A stretch of DNA of 64,000 bases, from the NCBI GenBank assembly GCA_000721275.1, contig JOFO01000021.1:1-64000 (forward strand), written 5' to 3'. Within the stretch, counting starts at the first letter, position 1. Each line of letters opens with the position of its first letter. This stretch comes from Microtetraspora glauca. GTDB lineage: Bacteria > Actinomycetota > Actinomycetes > Streptomycetales > Streptomycetaceae. The notes under the pieces were generated by a model that searched no databases, was not told the DNA's origin, and saw only the letters and a list, made by a program, of their open reading frames with translations. Below are positions 27,205-36,480 of the stretch, in pieces. The translations under genes were made by a program, and so were the position numbers.

Positions 27205-27597
27205 TCACCGTGTCGCCTGATCCGCCTCGATGGTCCCGGCCGCCTCGGCTGCTTCCCGGAAGGCGACGACCGCCTCGCCGTTCTCCCGCGCCCATGCGGT
27301 GAGCATCCTGATGGGCTCCTCCAGGGTTCGCCCGAGACCGGTCAGGCTGTACTCCACGCGCGGCGGCGCCTCGGCGTACGCGTGCCGCTCGACGAGCCCG
27401 TTGGCTTGGAGCCGGCGCAACGTCTGCGTCAGTACCTTGCGCGAAATGCCACCGCTCAGCTCGACCAGCTCGCCGTGACGCAACGGGCCGTCGGTCAGCG
27501 CGAAGAGCGTGACCATCGACCACTTGCTGGCGATGATCTCCATGGCCAGGAGCGCGGGACAGTCGGCGAGGAAGGCAACTCCAGGGCGCAGGCTCAT
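27205..27597 (-). CDS. HxlR-family winged-helix regulator
   Basis: Start taken at ATG 27597 (130 residues); the longer frame to 27672 would read through the operator region. HxlR hallmarks are CPALLAMEIIASKWSMVTLFAL, LRHGELVELSGGISRKVLTQTLRRL and the wing VEYSLTGLGRTL. The Cys near residue 14 is conserved and often redox-active in the family. It is divergent from a DoxX gene, a common pairing in which HxlR represses a small oxidoreductase or membrane protein. No clear ribosome binding site is visible. Confidence 0.88.
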   Translation of the reverse strand: MSLRPGVAFLADCPALLAMEIIASKWSMVTLFALTDGPLRHGELVELSGGISRKVLTQTLRRLQANGLVERHAYAEAPPRVEYSLTGLGRTLEEPIRMLTAWARENGEAVVAFREAAEAAGTIEADQATR

Positions 27598-27604
27598 GTT
27601 CCGA

Positions 27605-27623
27605 AGGTTACCTGGAGGTACCT
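27605..27623. promoter_or_regulatory. candidate HxlR operator
   Basis: AGGTTACCT and the perfect palindrome AGGTACCT stand two bases apart, eight bases upstream of the HxlR start and inside the 98-bp divergent gap with DoxX. Doubled palindromes are usual targets of dimeric winged-helix repressors. A weak TTGACT (27662) - 16 nt - GAGGTT (27684) promoter faces DoxX. Confidence 0.45.
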
Positions 27624-27695
27624 GATGGCCGCCTATCGTCGACGAGGTGCGCACACCCCCGTTGACTCGCATCTCGCACGATTGAGGTTTCAGCC

Positions 27696-28046
27696 ATGTT
27701 CGTCTCCCTCGCCGTCGTCACCGTGCTCATGGCGGCGCTTCTCCTGACCTCCGCCGGGGCCAAGTCCCTGCGCACACGCCACATCACGGAGCAGATGTCC
27801 ACCCTCGGAGTGCCGCAGAGCATGATGGCTTTCCTGATCGGCGCTCAGGTCGCGGGCGCGGCCGGTGTGATAACGGGACTCTGGTGGGGACCCGTAGGCA
27901 TCGCCGCCGCGATCGGCCTGACACTCTACTTCGCCGGGGCGGTCGCCTTCCACCTGCGCGCCGGCGACCGCAAGGGCGCGTCTCCGGCGGTGGTCCTCAC
28001 CATGGCCTCCGTCGCCCTGATCGTCCTGCGTGCTGCCACCCTCTGA
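27696..28046 (+). CDS. DoxX-family small membrane protein
   Basis: A 116-residue protein with four hydrophobic helices (MFVSLAVVTVLMAALLLTSA, MMAFLIGAQVAGAAGVITGL, PVGIAAAIGLTLYFAGAVAF, PAVVLTMASVALIVLRA) and the DoxX-like sequence SAGAKSLR after helix 1. Relatives occur with thiol-redox systems and HxlR regulators. The start is ATG 27696, only six bases after a weak -10 element, so a leaderless transcript is possible. Confidence 0.85.
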   Translation: MFVSLAVVTVLMAALLLTSAGAKSLRTRHITEQMSTLGVPQSMMAFLIGAQVAGAAGVITGLWWGPVGIAAAIGLTLYFAGAVAFHLRAGDRKGASPAVVLTMASVALIVLRAATL

Positions 28047-28251
28047 CAGCTGACAGGCGGTCCGGCGCCGGCCTCGACCCTGCTGAGTGAGGTTGGCCTC
28101 CGATGAGGACCCGACGCCGTCACTGCCGTCTGCGCCGTCCTGGCCGCCGCGGCCGACACCTCCCAGTGCGTCTGGGGCGGCGCCGCGCCCGCCCGGCACC
28201 TCACTCAGCAGCGAGCCGAGAACTCCCAACGCCGAAGGGAGGCGAGTAGAG

Positions 28252-28560
28252 ATGGCCCGCATCCGCCGTCACCGGCTGAGCTCCGCCCCGCACGCATCAC
28301 AGCGCCTTGCCTGCGACACCTGCGATGCCACCTCCCCCGCCAGGACGCATGCCCCGGCCCCCGCACCGCTGGCTCCGGCCTTGAAGGGCTGGACGTTCTG
28401 CCGGCAGCCATTTGTCGGGACGGAGACGGGCAATGAGCATCTGGAGCTCGCAGGACGTCGCCCGCGACGCCGTCCGCCGGCAGACCACCGGCCTGGACAC
28501 CGCGCAGATCGCCGCCCAGGCCGCCGAGACAGCTACCGAGGCCCGGCAGGTGGCCGCTGA
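28252..28560 (+). CDS. possible small CxxC protein, element-like
   Basis: A 102-codon frame. The first ~65 residues look protein-like (MARIRRHRLSSAPHASQRL, CDTC, then GWTFCRQPFVGTETGNE), with a CxxC and a third Cys that could bind a metal. The last third overlaps the following gene in another frame and is Arg/Pro-rich. It precedes a frameshifted gene of mobile-element type; I suspect both are remnants of one element. Confidence 0.3.
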   Translation: MARIRRHRLSSAPHASQRLACDTCDATSPARTHAPAPAPLAPALKGWTFCRQPFVGTETGNEHLELAGRRPRRRPPADHRPGHRADRRPGRRDSYRGPAGGR

Positions 28561-28818
28561 CGCCCATCGCGGCGTCCGGCGCGACACCGGCCTGCCGGCC
28601 TGGAGACCGACACGTACCGCCTGGCCGACACCTGGGCCGCCGCGCACGCCGAGTGGCAGCGGGCCCAGACCCTGCTGGAGACGTGCGGCAGCGAAGTGTA
28701 CGAGCCGGCCGGCGACGCGACCGGCACCCGGTGGGCTCGCGAGCGCGGACAACATCGTGCCGAGCGCCTCCCGGCCGCCGCCGCGCACCGCGCCCGTCTA
28801 GATTCACGGCGTGACTGA
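28433..28818 (+). pseudogene. frameshifted small helical protein gene, possibly from an integrative element
   Basis: ATG 28433 with a GGAG site begins a helical protein (MSIWSSQDVARDAVRRQ, then AAQAAETATEARQVAADAH). Near 28597 the sensible translation moves to another frame and continues as LETDTYRLADTWAAAHAEWQ and CGSEVYEPAGDATGTRWARE until the stop at 28816-28818. A single-base change separates the halves. I recall proteins of this style in Streptomyces integrative elements, but give no function. Confidence 0.5.
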
Positions 28819-29488
28819 GCCTTCCTACCTTGCCGCCGTCCGGGAGTCGTACGACACCGTGGCCGACGACTACGTCGCCCTCGTCAAGACCCCCTCTGAA
28901 CTGGATCCCCTGTCTCGCTCGATGCTGACCGCCTTCGCCGAGCTGGTGCGGGCATCCGACCGAGGACCGGTAGCGGACCTGGGCTGCGGACCCGGAAGAG
29001 TCACGGCGCACATGGCCGGACTCGGCGTTTCTGCATTCGGCATCGATGTGTCCCCCAAGATGATCGAACTGGCCCGAAGCGCTTACCCTGACCTGCGCTT
29101 CTCCGTGGGCTCCATGACCGCGCTGGAGATCGAGGACGACGCGCTCGGCGGCATCCTGGCGTACTACTCCACCCACCACACACCTCCGGAGCTGCTGCCG
29201 ACCGTGTTCGCCGAGTTCCACCGCACCCTGGCACCCGGCGGACATCTCCTCCTCGCCGGCCACGTGGGCACCGGTGAGCAGCGCCGCCCCACACACGGCC
29301 ATGGCGGCCACCCCGTGTCCTACACGTCCTATCGGCTGCCCGCACACCGACTCGCCGAACTGCTCCACCAGGCCGAACTCACCATCACCGCCCAGCTGCT
29401 GCAGGAGCCCGACGAGGAACGGAACGGGAAGTTCGCCAGTTTTCTGGCCCGCAAGCCGACTACCAAGGAGACCAGCTTGACTGCCTAG
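28811..29488 (+). CDS. class I SAM-dependent methyltransferase
   Basis: GTG 28811 gives 225 residues. The SAM-binding motif I is VADLGCGPGRVTAHMAGLG, followed by GIDVSPKMIELAR (motif post-I) and HRTLAPGGHLLLAGH (motif III region). The fold is complete and the N-terminal YDTVADDYVAL is the usual lid segment. The substrate cannot be predicted: there is no biosynthetic cluster around it, and both flanking genes are broken. Confidence 0.87.
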   Translation: MTEPSYLAAVRESYDTVADDYVALVKTPSELDPLSRSMLTAFAELVRASDRGPVADLGCGPGRVTAHMAGLGVSAFGIDVSPKMIELARSAYPDLRFSVGSMTALEIEDDALGGILAYYSTHHTPPELLPTVFAEFHRTLAPGGHLLLAGHVGTGEQRRPTHGHGGHPVSYTSYRLPAHRLAELLHQAELTITAQLLQEPDEERNGKFASFLARKPTTKETSLTA

Positions 29489-29689
29489 GTCCCCGAGATG
29501 TCTTGGCATCGCCGGCTTCGGCTCATGATCAAGCCGTGGTCAAGGGGGTGGGAGAGAGGAGCCCGCCGGGCCGTGGCGGCCCCGCCGCGGTGCGAGACGC
29601 CAGGAGACCGCGCCGCGCGTTGTGCACCTCGATGCCGTGCACAGCCTGCCCATCGGGAGCCGTGGTCGCCTGGGTCCCACTGCGGCCAC

Positions 29690-29893
29690 CTGCCGATCAG
29701 CCTCCCCTACCTCCATGGCCCTAATTTGGAGAGCTGCCCGCTGCCGGACGGCCATGCCCGCAACCTCTGGGCGCTGCCGGTCACCGCTGCCGGGACGGCA
29801 TACCGCCGCGAGCACGGTCACGAGGCCCTTGAGCAGCTCTCCGACGAGCACGGGATTTTTCCGACCGATCCAAGGCGTCCACCCGTCGCCTGA
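29690..29893 (+). pseudogene. C-terminal remnant, possibly of a suppressor-of-fused-like protein
   Basis: About 66 residues read like a protein end (ISLPYLHGP, LPDGHARNLWALPVTAAG, YRREHGHEALEQL), with no matching N-terminal part in any frame upstream. The LWALPVTAA and REHGHEALEQL pieces recall bacterial suppressor-of-fused-domain proteins; this assignment is from memory and weak. Confidence 0.3.
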
Positions 29894-30000
29894 ACTTCGC
29901 GGGCTCAGTTCGGAGCACAAGCGATAGTCGGGGAGTTCCCCAGCGCCGTCAAAACTCGTCGACAAGTTGAGGCACAGCGATCACCGATTGCCGCCCAAAG

Positions 30001-30260
30001 TCATCGACAAACGCTGTCCGCGTTCATGAACGAAGCCACCTGGGCCTGCGGAAGGCTGCCGGCGCCATAGCCGGACCGGGCGAGCAGGTGCAGCAGCTCC
30101 ACGTTGCACGGCACGACGACGCCCCCATACTCATCAGGCTCGATGGCCCAGGAACGCCGGCCACCCACGCGGCGACCTCGGTGACAAGACGGTCGATGAC
30201 CTCCGCCAGGTAGTCCGCCGCGGTGCCGTTCTCGAAGTTTCCACTGCCCCACGTGCCCAC
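30001..30260 (-). pseudogene. DUF4259 gene, frameshifted and truncated
   Basis: GTG 30260 starts the DUF4259 signature MGTWGSGNFENGTAADYL, continued by AEVIDRLVTEVAAWVAG. The family sequence then moves to another frame (IEPDEYGGVVVPCNVELLHL, then LARSGYGAGSLP) and stops at 30001, well short of the usual ~140 residues. A frameshift near 30150 and loss of the C-terminus make it non-functional. DUF4259 has no known function. Confidence 0.75.
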
Positions 30261-30641
30261 GAGGTCTCATTGCGTGGGATGTCGCTGTCGCTGGGATTCC
30301 ATCGAACCAGTTCGGACTGACAGCACGGACAGGAGGCGTGGGGCGGCGATTGGCCATATCCGGAGGTGCCTCGGAATCATCCGCCGAGGCTTGTCGTTGG
30401 GCGTCCGTCTGTCCGTCGTAGCGGAGAGCTACTTTTCGTGCCTGCTCGTCTCCCCCCCCGGATGGGGTTCCGGCGAAACCCGGCATCCGCGCTCCGACGA
30501 AACTCGACCTGGCCGAAGTGGTGGACGGAGGCCCGAGATGTGGGCTGTAATGCGAACCGATGAGACGCTCCGGCTTTGCACAGGAGCAGCGACCGGGCGC
30601 CGGTCGAGGCGCGGCTGCAGACGTCAAGCGGGAGGATCCCC
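30261..30641. other. gap without a supportable gene
   Basis: The 381 bp between the DUF4259 remnant and the MBL-fold gene are less GC-rich than the flanks. They contain no recognisable protein on either strand. The only feature seen is the GGGAGG ribosome binding site of the next gene, at its right end. Confidence 0.4.
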
Positions 30642-31460
30642 ATGCTGAAGCAGGTCGCCGAGGGCGTGCTGGTCCACAAGAGTGAGCTGCTCGAGAACAA
30701 TACCGTTGTCGTGCAGGGCAGCGACGGTGTGCTCCTCGTGGACGCCGGGATCACCGGCGCTGAAATGGTCTGCCTGGCGAACGACCTTCATGAGCTTGGC
30801 CAACCCGTGGTGGCCGGCTTCTCGACGCACCCTGACTGGGATCACGTGCTCTGGCACCCCGAACTTGGCGAAGCACCGCGTTACGGCACAGCGCGCTGCG
30901 CAGCCTTCATGCGGGATGTGCGGTCGAATCCGGATTGGAGGGCCGAAGTCGCCGAGGGTCTGCCACCGGAAATCGCCGAGGACACACCGCTGGACCTTTA
31001 CGGTCTCATCACAGGTTTGCCTGCTGAAACCGCGTAGCTCCCTTGGGACGGCCCCAAGGTGCGAATCATCGAGCATCCGGCGCACGCCCCGGGCCATGCG
31101 GCGTTGTTGATCGAGGAACGCCGAGTTCTCGTCGCCGGCGACATGCTTTCCGATGTCTTCGTCCCGATGTTTGACGACACCGATAATCCGATTCCGGACT
31201 ACCTCGTCGTGCTGGGTCTGCTCGAAGGCGTGGCGGACGACGTCGATGTCCTTGTCCCCGGCCACGGGTCCGTCGCCAGGGCTGATGAGGTACGCGCAAG
31301 GCTCAGATTGGATCGGGCGTACGTGGAGGACCTGCGGGACGCCCGGGTTTCCAACGATCCAAGAATCGTATCGCCCAAGCCCGGCTGGGAGTGGGCGACC
31401 GCCATTCACGAGGGACACGTCCGGAGCCTCGTCGGAGGAAGCGAGCGCGATGGCGGCTGA
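30642..31460 (+). pseudogene. MBL-fold metallo-hydrolase with in-frame TAG
   Basis: ATG 30642 follows a GGGAGG site. The metallo-beta-lactamase fold begins VLVHKSELLENNTVVVQGSD and reaches the metal motif at His63, which reads THPDWDH (H-x-D-x-D-H instead of H-x-H-x-D-H). Codon 132 (31035-31037) is TAG. The same frame then continues without fault through HPAHAPGHAALLI, VLVAGDML and DVLVPGHGSVA to a stop at 31460, giving 272 codons in all. TGG to TAG is the simplest change. Both the metal-site substitution and the stop suggest an inactive gene. Confidence 0.8.
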
Positions 31461-31614
31461 CCGGGACCCGGTGCCGAGTCGCGGGACGAGGACGTGTCCT
31501 CGGCGAGGCGACCGCGCGGCTGCGTTACGTCAACATCGTTGACCATTTGGCTGCGCCTTGCCAGCATTTGGCGAACCGCCCCGCCAGCCCCGCAGCTCTT
31601 ACGGAGTGAGCGCC

Positions 31615-32109
31615 GTGATCGCCCCAGAGTCACACCCTGCCGCCCGGTCGGGTTTCACCCCCGCCCTCCACTTCGCCTTCGAGGTCCGGGCCTTCCTCGC
31701 CCCCTCCCTCCATATAGGCCATGGCGCCGGCGAAGTCACCGAGTACGTCCCCATCATCGACGGCACCGTCGACGGCCCCCGCCTGCGCGGCACGGTCCTG
31801 GCCGGCGGCGGCGACTGGTTCGACAGGCGCCGCGAGGTCTACCAGCGGGACGCCCGATACCTCCTGCAAGCAGATGACGGCGCGGTCATCGACATCACCA
31901 ACCGCGGCTGTTACCACGAGGACAACCCCGCCGCCCCCGCCCAGTACGACGGCACCGAGCAGGTGTCCGAGGCAGGCGTGTACTACCGAACCTCCCCCGT
32001 CTTCCGCACCGATGCCCCCGCCCACCTTTGGCTCGCCCGCACCGTCTTCATCGGCCTCGCCCGCGGCGACGACTCGGAAGTCGCCATCCGCTTCTATTCC
32101 GTGGCCTGA
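31615..32109 (+). CDS. DUF3237 family protein
   Basis: GTG 31615 with GGAG eight bases upstream gives 164 residues. Family features are the N-terminal strand HFAFEVRAF, the central GPRLRGTVLAGGGDW, the Asp/Asn-rich ARYLLQADDGAVIDITNRG and the C-terminal YYRTSPVFRTDAP, then WLARTVFIGLAR. DUF3237 folds as a small beta barrel; no reaction is established. The gene looks intact although its neighbours on both sides are broken. Confidence 0.85.
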   Translation: MIAPESHPAARSGFTPALHFAFEVRAFLAPSLHIGHGAGEVTEYVPIIDGTVDGPRLRGTVLAGGGDWFDRRREVYQRDARYLLQADDGAVIDITNRGCYHEDNPAAPAQYDGTEQVSEAGVYYRTSPVFRTDAPAHLWLARTVFIGLARGDDSEVAIRFYSVA

Positions 32110-32186
32110 CCCCCGCGACAAGCCGCGGAGCAGAGCCCCCATAGCCCTCCCGGTCCAGAACCACCGCCCTTCGGACCGTGAAGCCT

Positions 32187-32999
32187 TCAGAAACGCCGGC
32201 CCAGCTCCCCCCTGCAGGCGACAGGTCGGCTCCGCAACGAGACCCCGTGGAGCCGGTCGGTGAATCTGAGTCCGACGGTGAGGTCGGCTATCCGGAGGCG
32301 GGAGAGGCTGAGGGCGGGTTGGGCGACGAGGGCGTGCGCGCTGAGCGGGCCGGCTGGGGAAGTCCTCGGGGCACGGTGAAGCTGGTGGGCCGCGTCAGCC
32401 CGTGCCTTCTGGGCACAGGCCAGGAGGCGCTCGGTGAACGGGCCCGCGGGCGGCAGGTTGAGGCGCTCGTACTGCTCCGGGGAGTGCCGGCGACGCGGGG
32501 CTGTGTGGTGCGCAGGGTGACCATGCGCGGTTCGAGGTTGTCGTCCGGGAGGGGCCTGGTCGGCGTCGGTGTGCAGGACGAAGAGGTGCGTGCCGAAGGC
32601 GTACGGGTTGGGGAGGGTGTGGCCCGGGAGCTTGAGCAGCGGGACGTTGTTGGTGAAGGCGAGGGGCGGGACGAGCTCGGCGGGTGAAGCGCCGCGCATG
32701 TGGGTGGGCATAAGGGTGTGCTCGTGCAGCGGCTGGTCGCGGTCGCGGACCGAGGTGTCGTCGGACATGGTGTCGCGCATCGGTCCTTCAGGCCGGACGG
32801 TGGTGGGATCGACGCCGAAGTACTCCGGCAGGGCGGGAGTGATGGCACCGGCCCTGGGTGCGGCCGCGAGGGTCGCAGGCAGCGGGATCGGGGTGGTCTT
32901 GTCGTCGTGTTCCTGCGGGCGTGATCGTTCCGTCCCGTGCCCGACGGCATGCTCAGCGAGCTGGTCCTGCACCGCCTGCCCACCCGCTGACCGTTGCAA
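32187..32999 (-). pseudogene. degenerate gene of unknown family
   Basis: The best protein-like stretch is MPTHMRGASPAELVPPLAFT and NNVPLLKLPGHTLPNPYAFG at about 32570-32710. It continues well in a second frame for ~20 residues (NLEPRMVTLRTTQP) and returns to the first frame at SPEQYERLNLPPAGPFTERL. At least two frameshifts would be needed. I do not recognise the family. Chance open reading in GC-rich DNA remains possible for the ends. Confidence 0.3.
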
Positions 33000-33239
33000 C
33001 CCACGAGCTGCCCCGGACCGGCGGGCGATGCCGAATGCTCAACGGGTACGAAGTGGTGAGCTGGTGCCTACGATTGGCTCGCGCGACCGGCGGGACTTCA
33101 CGCGGTCGATGCGGGGAAGGTGAGGGCCGTCCAGACGCCGATCCCGCGGGCCTGACGCAGGCTGCCGGGGAGTGGGCGCGGTGGTGGGGTGGCGACAGCG
33201 AGGGAAGGGCCGGCGCCCTGGCACCCGCGACGGCCGGCC

Positions 33240-34016
33240 TTACTGCGGTGGCGCCGTGGCTCCGCGGCCTTGGCGGGATCCGGCGTAGGCCGCCTCGCGC
33301 AGGGGACGGAGAGTGTCGGTGGGCTGCAGGTCTGTGAGGCTCGCCGCATACGGGTCGAAAGCGACCGTGAGCGGTGCTGGGGCAGGGAGCGCCGTGTGTA
33401 CGGAGAGGGCGGCGAACTGCCGCCACGGCTCCCCGCGCGCCGCAGCGCAGAGCCGGAAGCGTGCCGGGCGGCGGGCCAGCGCCGCGGCGAGCTCCGACGG
33501 GCGCGCGGGAAGCCCGCGGCCGGGTTCGTCGGGGAAGGCAGCGATCACCCGGACCCGGTCCGGGAAGCGGTAGCCGCTCAGGGTGGAGTAGGGGCCGGCG
33601 AGGGCGTCGGTACGGGGAAGGGGCACGTGCCGTGTCAGGGAACCGCTGCCGCTTGAGGTGAGCAGCAGGTCCAGCGGCCGGTCCGGACCGGCGGCGTCCT
33701 CTACCTTCAGCGCCAGCCCCAGCCCGTCGGGCAGTCGCCCGGGCAGTCCGGCCGCCCTCGACCAACGCACGGTGACGTCATACCGCCCTGCCGAGTCCAG
33801 CCACGCCACGCCCCAGGTGTGGTGACCGGCCGGAAGGACTTCGAGCACTCCGGACAGGACGACGCCGTCCGGATGCAGAGCAGGCCTTCGGCCCCGGCAT
33901 CGTGCCAGGCCGCTGGCCAGCGAACGAAGGGAGGGACGGGGAGCCATCAGCGCCCCCAGCCGACGGGAGCCGGGCCGGAGGCGACGCCGGAGCGCTGCGC
34001 CGCCGGCAGTCGGCAC
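33240..34016 (-). CDS. catalase-like-fold hypothetical protein
   Basis: A 258-residue protein (GTG 34016; an internal ATG at 33947 would give 235). The segments HPDGVVLSGVLEVLPAG, RYDVTVRWSRAAGLPG, LPDGLGLALKVEDA and LLLTSSGSGSLTRHVPLPR match a family of Streptomyces proteins related to the heme-free catalase core. The catalytic His/Asn set of true catalases is not evident, so I make no activity call. It stands alone, with more than 800 bp of empty sequence upstream. Confidence 0.65.
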   Translation of the reverse strand: MPTAGGAALRRRLRPGSRRLGALMAPRPSLRSLASGLARCRGRRPALHPDGVVLSGVLEVLPAGHHTWGVAWLDSAGRYDVTVRWSRAAGLPGRLPDGLGLALKVEDAAGPDRPLDLLLTSSGSGSLTRHVPLPRTDALAGPYSTLSGYRFPDRVRVIAAFPDEPGRGLPARPSELAAALARRPARFRLCAAARGEPWRQFAALSVHTALPAPAPLTVAFDPYAASLTDLQPTDTLRPLREAAYAGSRQGRGATAPPQ

Positions 34017-34857
34017 CTCTCGACGTGTGCGGGCATCATCTACGCCTCCTTGCGTATTCGTGCCGCTGGCGTCTACCCCTCATGCCGCCCGCGACACGGA
34101 AGCGGGCGCTGGTCTTCCCGGACGCAAGGGACGGGTGCGGCCGGGTACCGCGCCGGCCGGCGGCCACCCCGGGCGCGCGCGTCTGCGTCGCGCTCGAGCC
34201 GGCCCGGCTGCGGAACCCGAGCCCTGGACAGGCCCGGACTCGCCGTCGCGGGTCGTCCCTCGGCACCCGGGGCGGCCTGCCAGGGCGTGCGGGGCGGGGG
34301 AGACGGGTGCGGCGAGTACCGCATCACACTGCTGTCCCCTCACCCCCGGCCCTGACGTCACCGACCAGCTGCCGCCAGCCGGTGGCCCCGACCGCCCGCC
34401 TCGCTGCCCTCGGCGAAGGGACAGCGCCCGAGGCGCCGTGGCCCGCGCGGCGCACAAGTCGGAGGCCGGGCGGTTACCGTTCTCGTTGCTCGGGCCGCCA
34501 GGCGGCCCTGGAAGTTGAAGCGGTGACCCGCAACGGCGCGGGCCATCCGTACCGCAGGGGCCTGTGAGGGAGCACCTCACGGACAGCTACCTCAGGGCGC
34601 TTCCTCGGCCTGCCGCTCTCGGCCGGCGTCTGCTCGTCCCCGGGCCGACCGGCCTTACTCCGGTCCCGGTATGAAGCCGCTGTTCTGTTGCCGGCGCAGG
34701 GGCAAGGGCCTCTGAAGCTCGTCCTGACAGGTCCGGCCCCTGGACGGGGCCGTCTTCGGGAACGTCAGCTGTTCGGCCGGTGGGCGTCTTCGACGCCGCA
34801 TCGATGGGACGGTGGGGCTCGGTTCGAAGATCTGTTCTTCTGGACAGGGTCGGTCCT
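34017..34857. other. 841-bp gap without a supportable gene
   Basis: Open frames exist on both strands but are rich in Arg, Pro and Gly and show no family motif. The sequence reads like neutral GC-rich DNA. The promoter of the isochorismatase-like gene is presumably at the right end; no clear box was found. Confidence 0.4.
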
Positions 34858-35358
34858 ATGATCACCGGCATGCCTTCCGCCCTGGTCCTGATCGACCTGA
34901 TGCCCCGCATCATCGCTCTTCCTCTCGCCCCCCGCACGGGAGAGGAAGTACTGCAGCGCGGCCGCGAGCTGGCCGAGTCGTTCCGGGTACGGAAGCGGCC
35001 CGTGGTGATGGTGCGGGCGGAACGTCCGGGCGTCGCTGAACAGCCGCCCGGCAGCGGCTTCGCGGACGGCCTGGTGCACGACGGCGACCTCGTGGTGGTC
35101 AAGCGAACCGTCGGTGCCTTCTACGGCACCGGCCTGAATGAGCGCCTGCGCGCCCTGGGCGTGGACACGCTGGTGCTTGCCGGACTGGTCACCTCAATGG
35201 GCGTCGAGTCCACCGCGCGGGCCGCGTCCGACCACGGTTACCGGCTGGAGTTCGTGGCCGACGCGATGTCCGCACTGGCCGCGGACGAACACGACTTCGC
35301 CGTGGAGCGGATCTTCCCTCGCTTCGGCGAGGTACGGATGACCTCTGATTACCGGTGA
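34858..35358 (+). CDS. isochorismatase-like hydrolase lacking the catalytic cysteine
   Basis: ATG 34858 (or 34870) starts a ~166-residue cysteine-hydrolase-superfamily protein. Asp13 in LVLIDLM and Lys82 in VVVKRTVGAF are the expected first two triad residues. The third position, normally Cys in T-x-x-CVExT, is Gly115 in VTSMGVESTA. True isochorismatases such as PhzD and EntB also lack this Cys, whereas nicotinamidases and amidases need it. So the protein may act on a vinyl ether like isochorismate, or be inactive. There is no siderophore or phenazine gene nearby. Confidence 0.85.
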   Translation: MITGMPSALVLIDLMPRIIALPLAPRTGEEVLQRGRELAESFRVRKRPVVMVRAERPGVAEQPPGSGFADGLVHDGDLVVVKRTVGAFYGTGLNERLRALGVDTLVLAGLVTSMGVESTARAASDHGYRLEFVADAMSALAADEHDFAVERIFPRFGEVRMTSDYR

Positions 35359-36036
35359 CACCCCCCGGCCTCCTCGCCCGCGCGAGCGGCAGCGGCAGAG
35401 CGGGACCCGGCTGCGTACACCCATGCTGCGCAGCTCTTTGAGCGCCGTCTCGTACAGCACTTCTGCGCTGGGCTGGGTGATGCTCGCCTCGGCGGTGAGC
35501 AGCTTGACGGACGGGAGTGTGTCATCGGGCAGGTGAACACCTCCTGCGTCATGGCTGGGGAGACTGCCGGAAGCGCATAGGCCGGGAGCGGGTGGCCGAG
35601 CCGGTGGCCGTCCCGAGCCGGCGGCTGACCACGCCAACGTCGATGACGAGAAGAGACGGGACAGCGGTTGCGCAACGGCGGGTGGGCTCCCTCCCCGTCA
35701 TCCGCTCCTTCGCCGCAGCGGCCGCCACCCGAGGGCACGCCGCAGCCGGCACGCCACTCATGGAGGCCGGCGCCAGCTGACCGCCGGGCCTGTCCGCGTG
35801 AAGCCTTCGCCGCCCAGGCCGGCTACCTGCCGACGCCGACCTCCTGGCCCCCATGTCCGGCCTGCCGCCGTCCCGTTCTGAGCGCTTCTGCAGCGTCTAT
35901 TGGTCAGCCTGGGGGGACTTGTACGGCTGCTCAGGCGGCTCCGCGTGGTCGTGGCGCTGGCGGGTCGCTACGCCGGCGTCCCTTTCGCGACTGCTCGACG
36001 CCCTGTCGCGAAAGGGGCAGGGGCACCAGGTGGTTG
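35359..36036. other. 678-bp gap with fragments only
   Basis: A minus-strand stretch near 35420-35560 (PSVKLLTAEASITQPSAEVL, YETALKELRSMGV) reads like part of a protein but lacks a credible end and is followed by Arg-rich sequence. Plus-strand frames are unconvincing. I regard the region as decayed; no insertion-sequence ends were found. Confidence 0.35.
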
Positions 36037-36480
36037 TCAGGTGTGCAGGGCGCGGCGGCGCCCGAGGAGGACGCCAAGGGCGATCATGCCGACGCCGAGG
36101 ATGAAGTGGAGCCAGTTGTCCGCCGTGTTCACCGGGACGAAGTTGGCGGAGCTGTCGCGATCGATCAGCAGGCCGTAGATCCACAGAACGAGGTAGATCA
36201 GGCCTCCGCCGATGAGGTAGGTGCGGGCGGTCGTGGCGGCGCGGGCCATGGCGATGCCGGCGACGCCGAACAGCAGGTGGACGATGTTGTGGAGGACGGA
36301 GACCTGGAAGACGCCGAGCAGCTTGGCCTCCGAGTGGTGCTCGGCGAACTTCAGGGAGTCGTAGTCAGTCGTGATCCCGGGGATGAAACCGAGGACGCCG
36401 ACCAGCAGGAAGACGACTCCCACCACGAGAGCGGCGAGCTGCACGGGCGTCCGGGCAGGGGTGCGGGGGTGGGTGGTCAT
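36037..36480 (-). CDS. DUF4383 membrane protein
   Basis: ATG 36480 with a strong AAAAGGAG site gives 147 residues. Four hydrophobic segments (LAALVVGVVFLLVGVLGFIP, VLHNIVHLLFGVAGIAMAR, YLIGGGLIYLVLWIYGLL, WLHFILGVGMIALGVLLG) and the HNIVHLLFGVAG and ADNWLHFILGVGMI motifs define DUF4383. Function is unknown; family members are often stress-associated small membrane proteins. It stands alone between two empty regions. Confidence 0.88.
   Translation of the reverse strand: MTTHPRTPARTPVQLAALVVGVVFLLVGVLGFIPGITTDYDSLKFAEHHSEAKLLGVFQVSVLHNIVHLLFGVAGIAMARAATTARTYLIGGGLIYLVLWIYGLLIDRDSSANFVPVNTADNWLHFILGVGMIALGVLLGRRRALHT

Noticed and set aside
28811..28818. Pseudogene stop overlapping the methyltransferase start as evidence of coupling
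   Set aside because: The upstream gene is frameshifted, so the overlap says nothing about present translation.
35194..35637. 147-codon minus-strand frame overlapping the isochorismatase 3' end
   Set aside because: One ~35-residue stretch reads well but the start and end are not credible, and it overlaps a well-supported gene.
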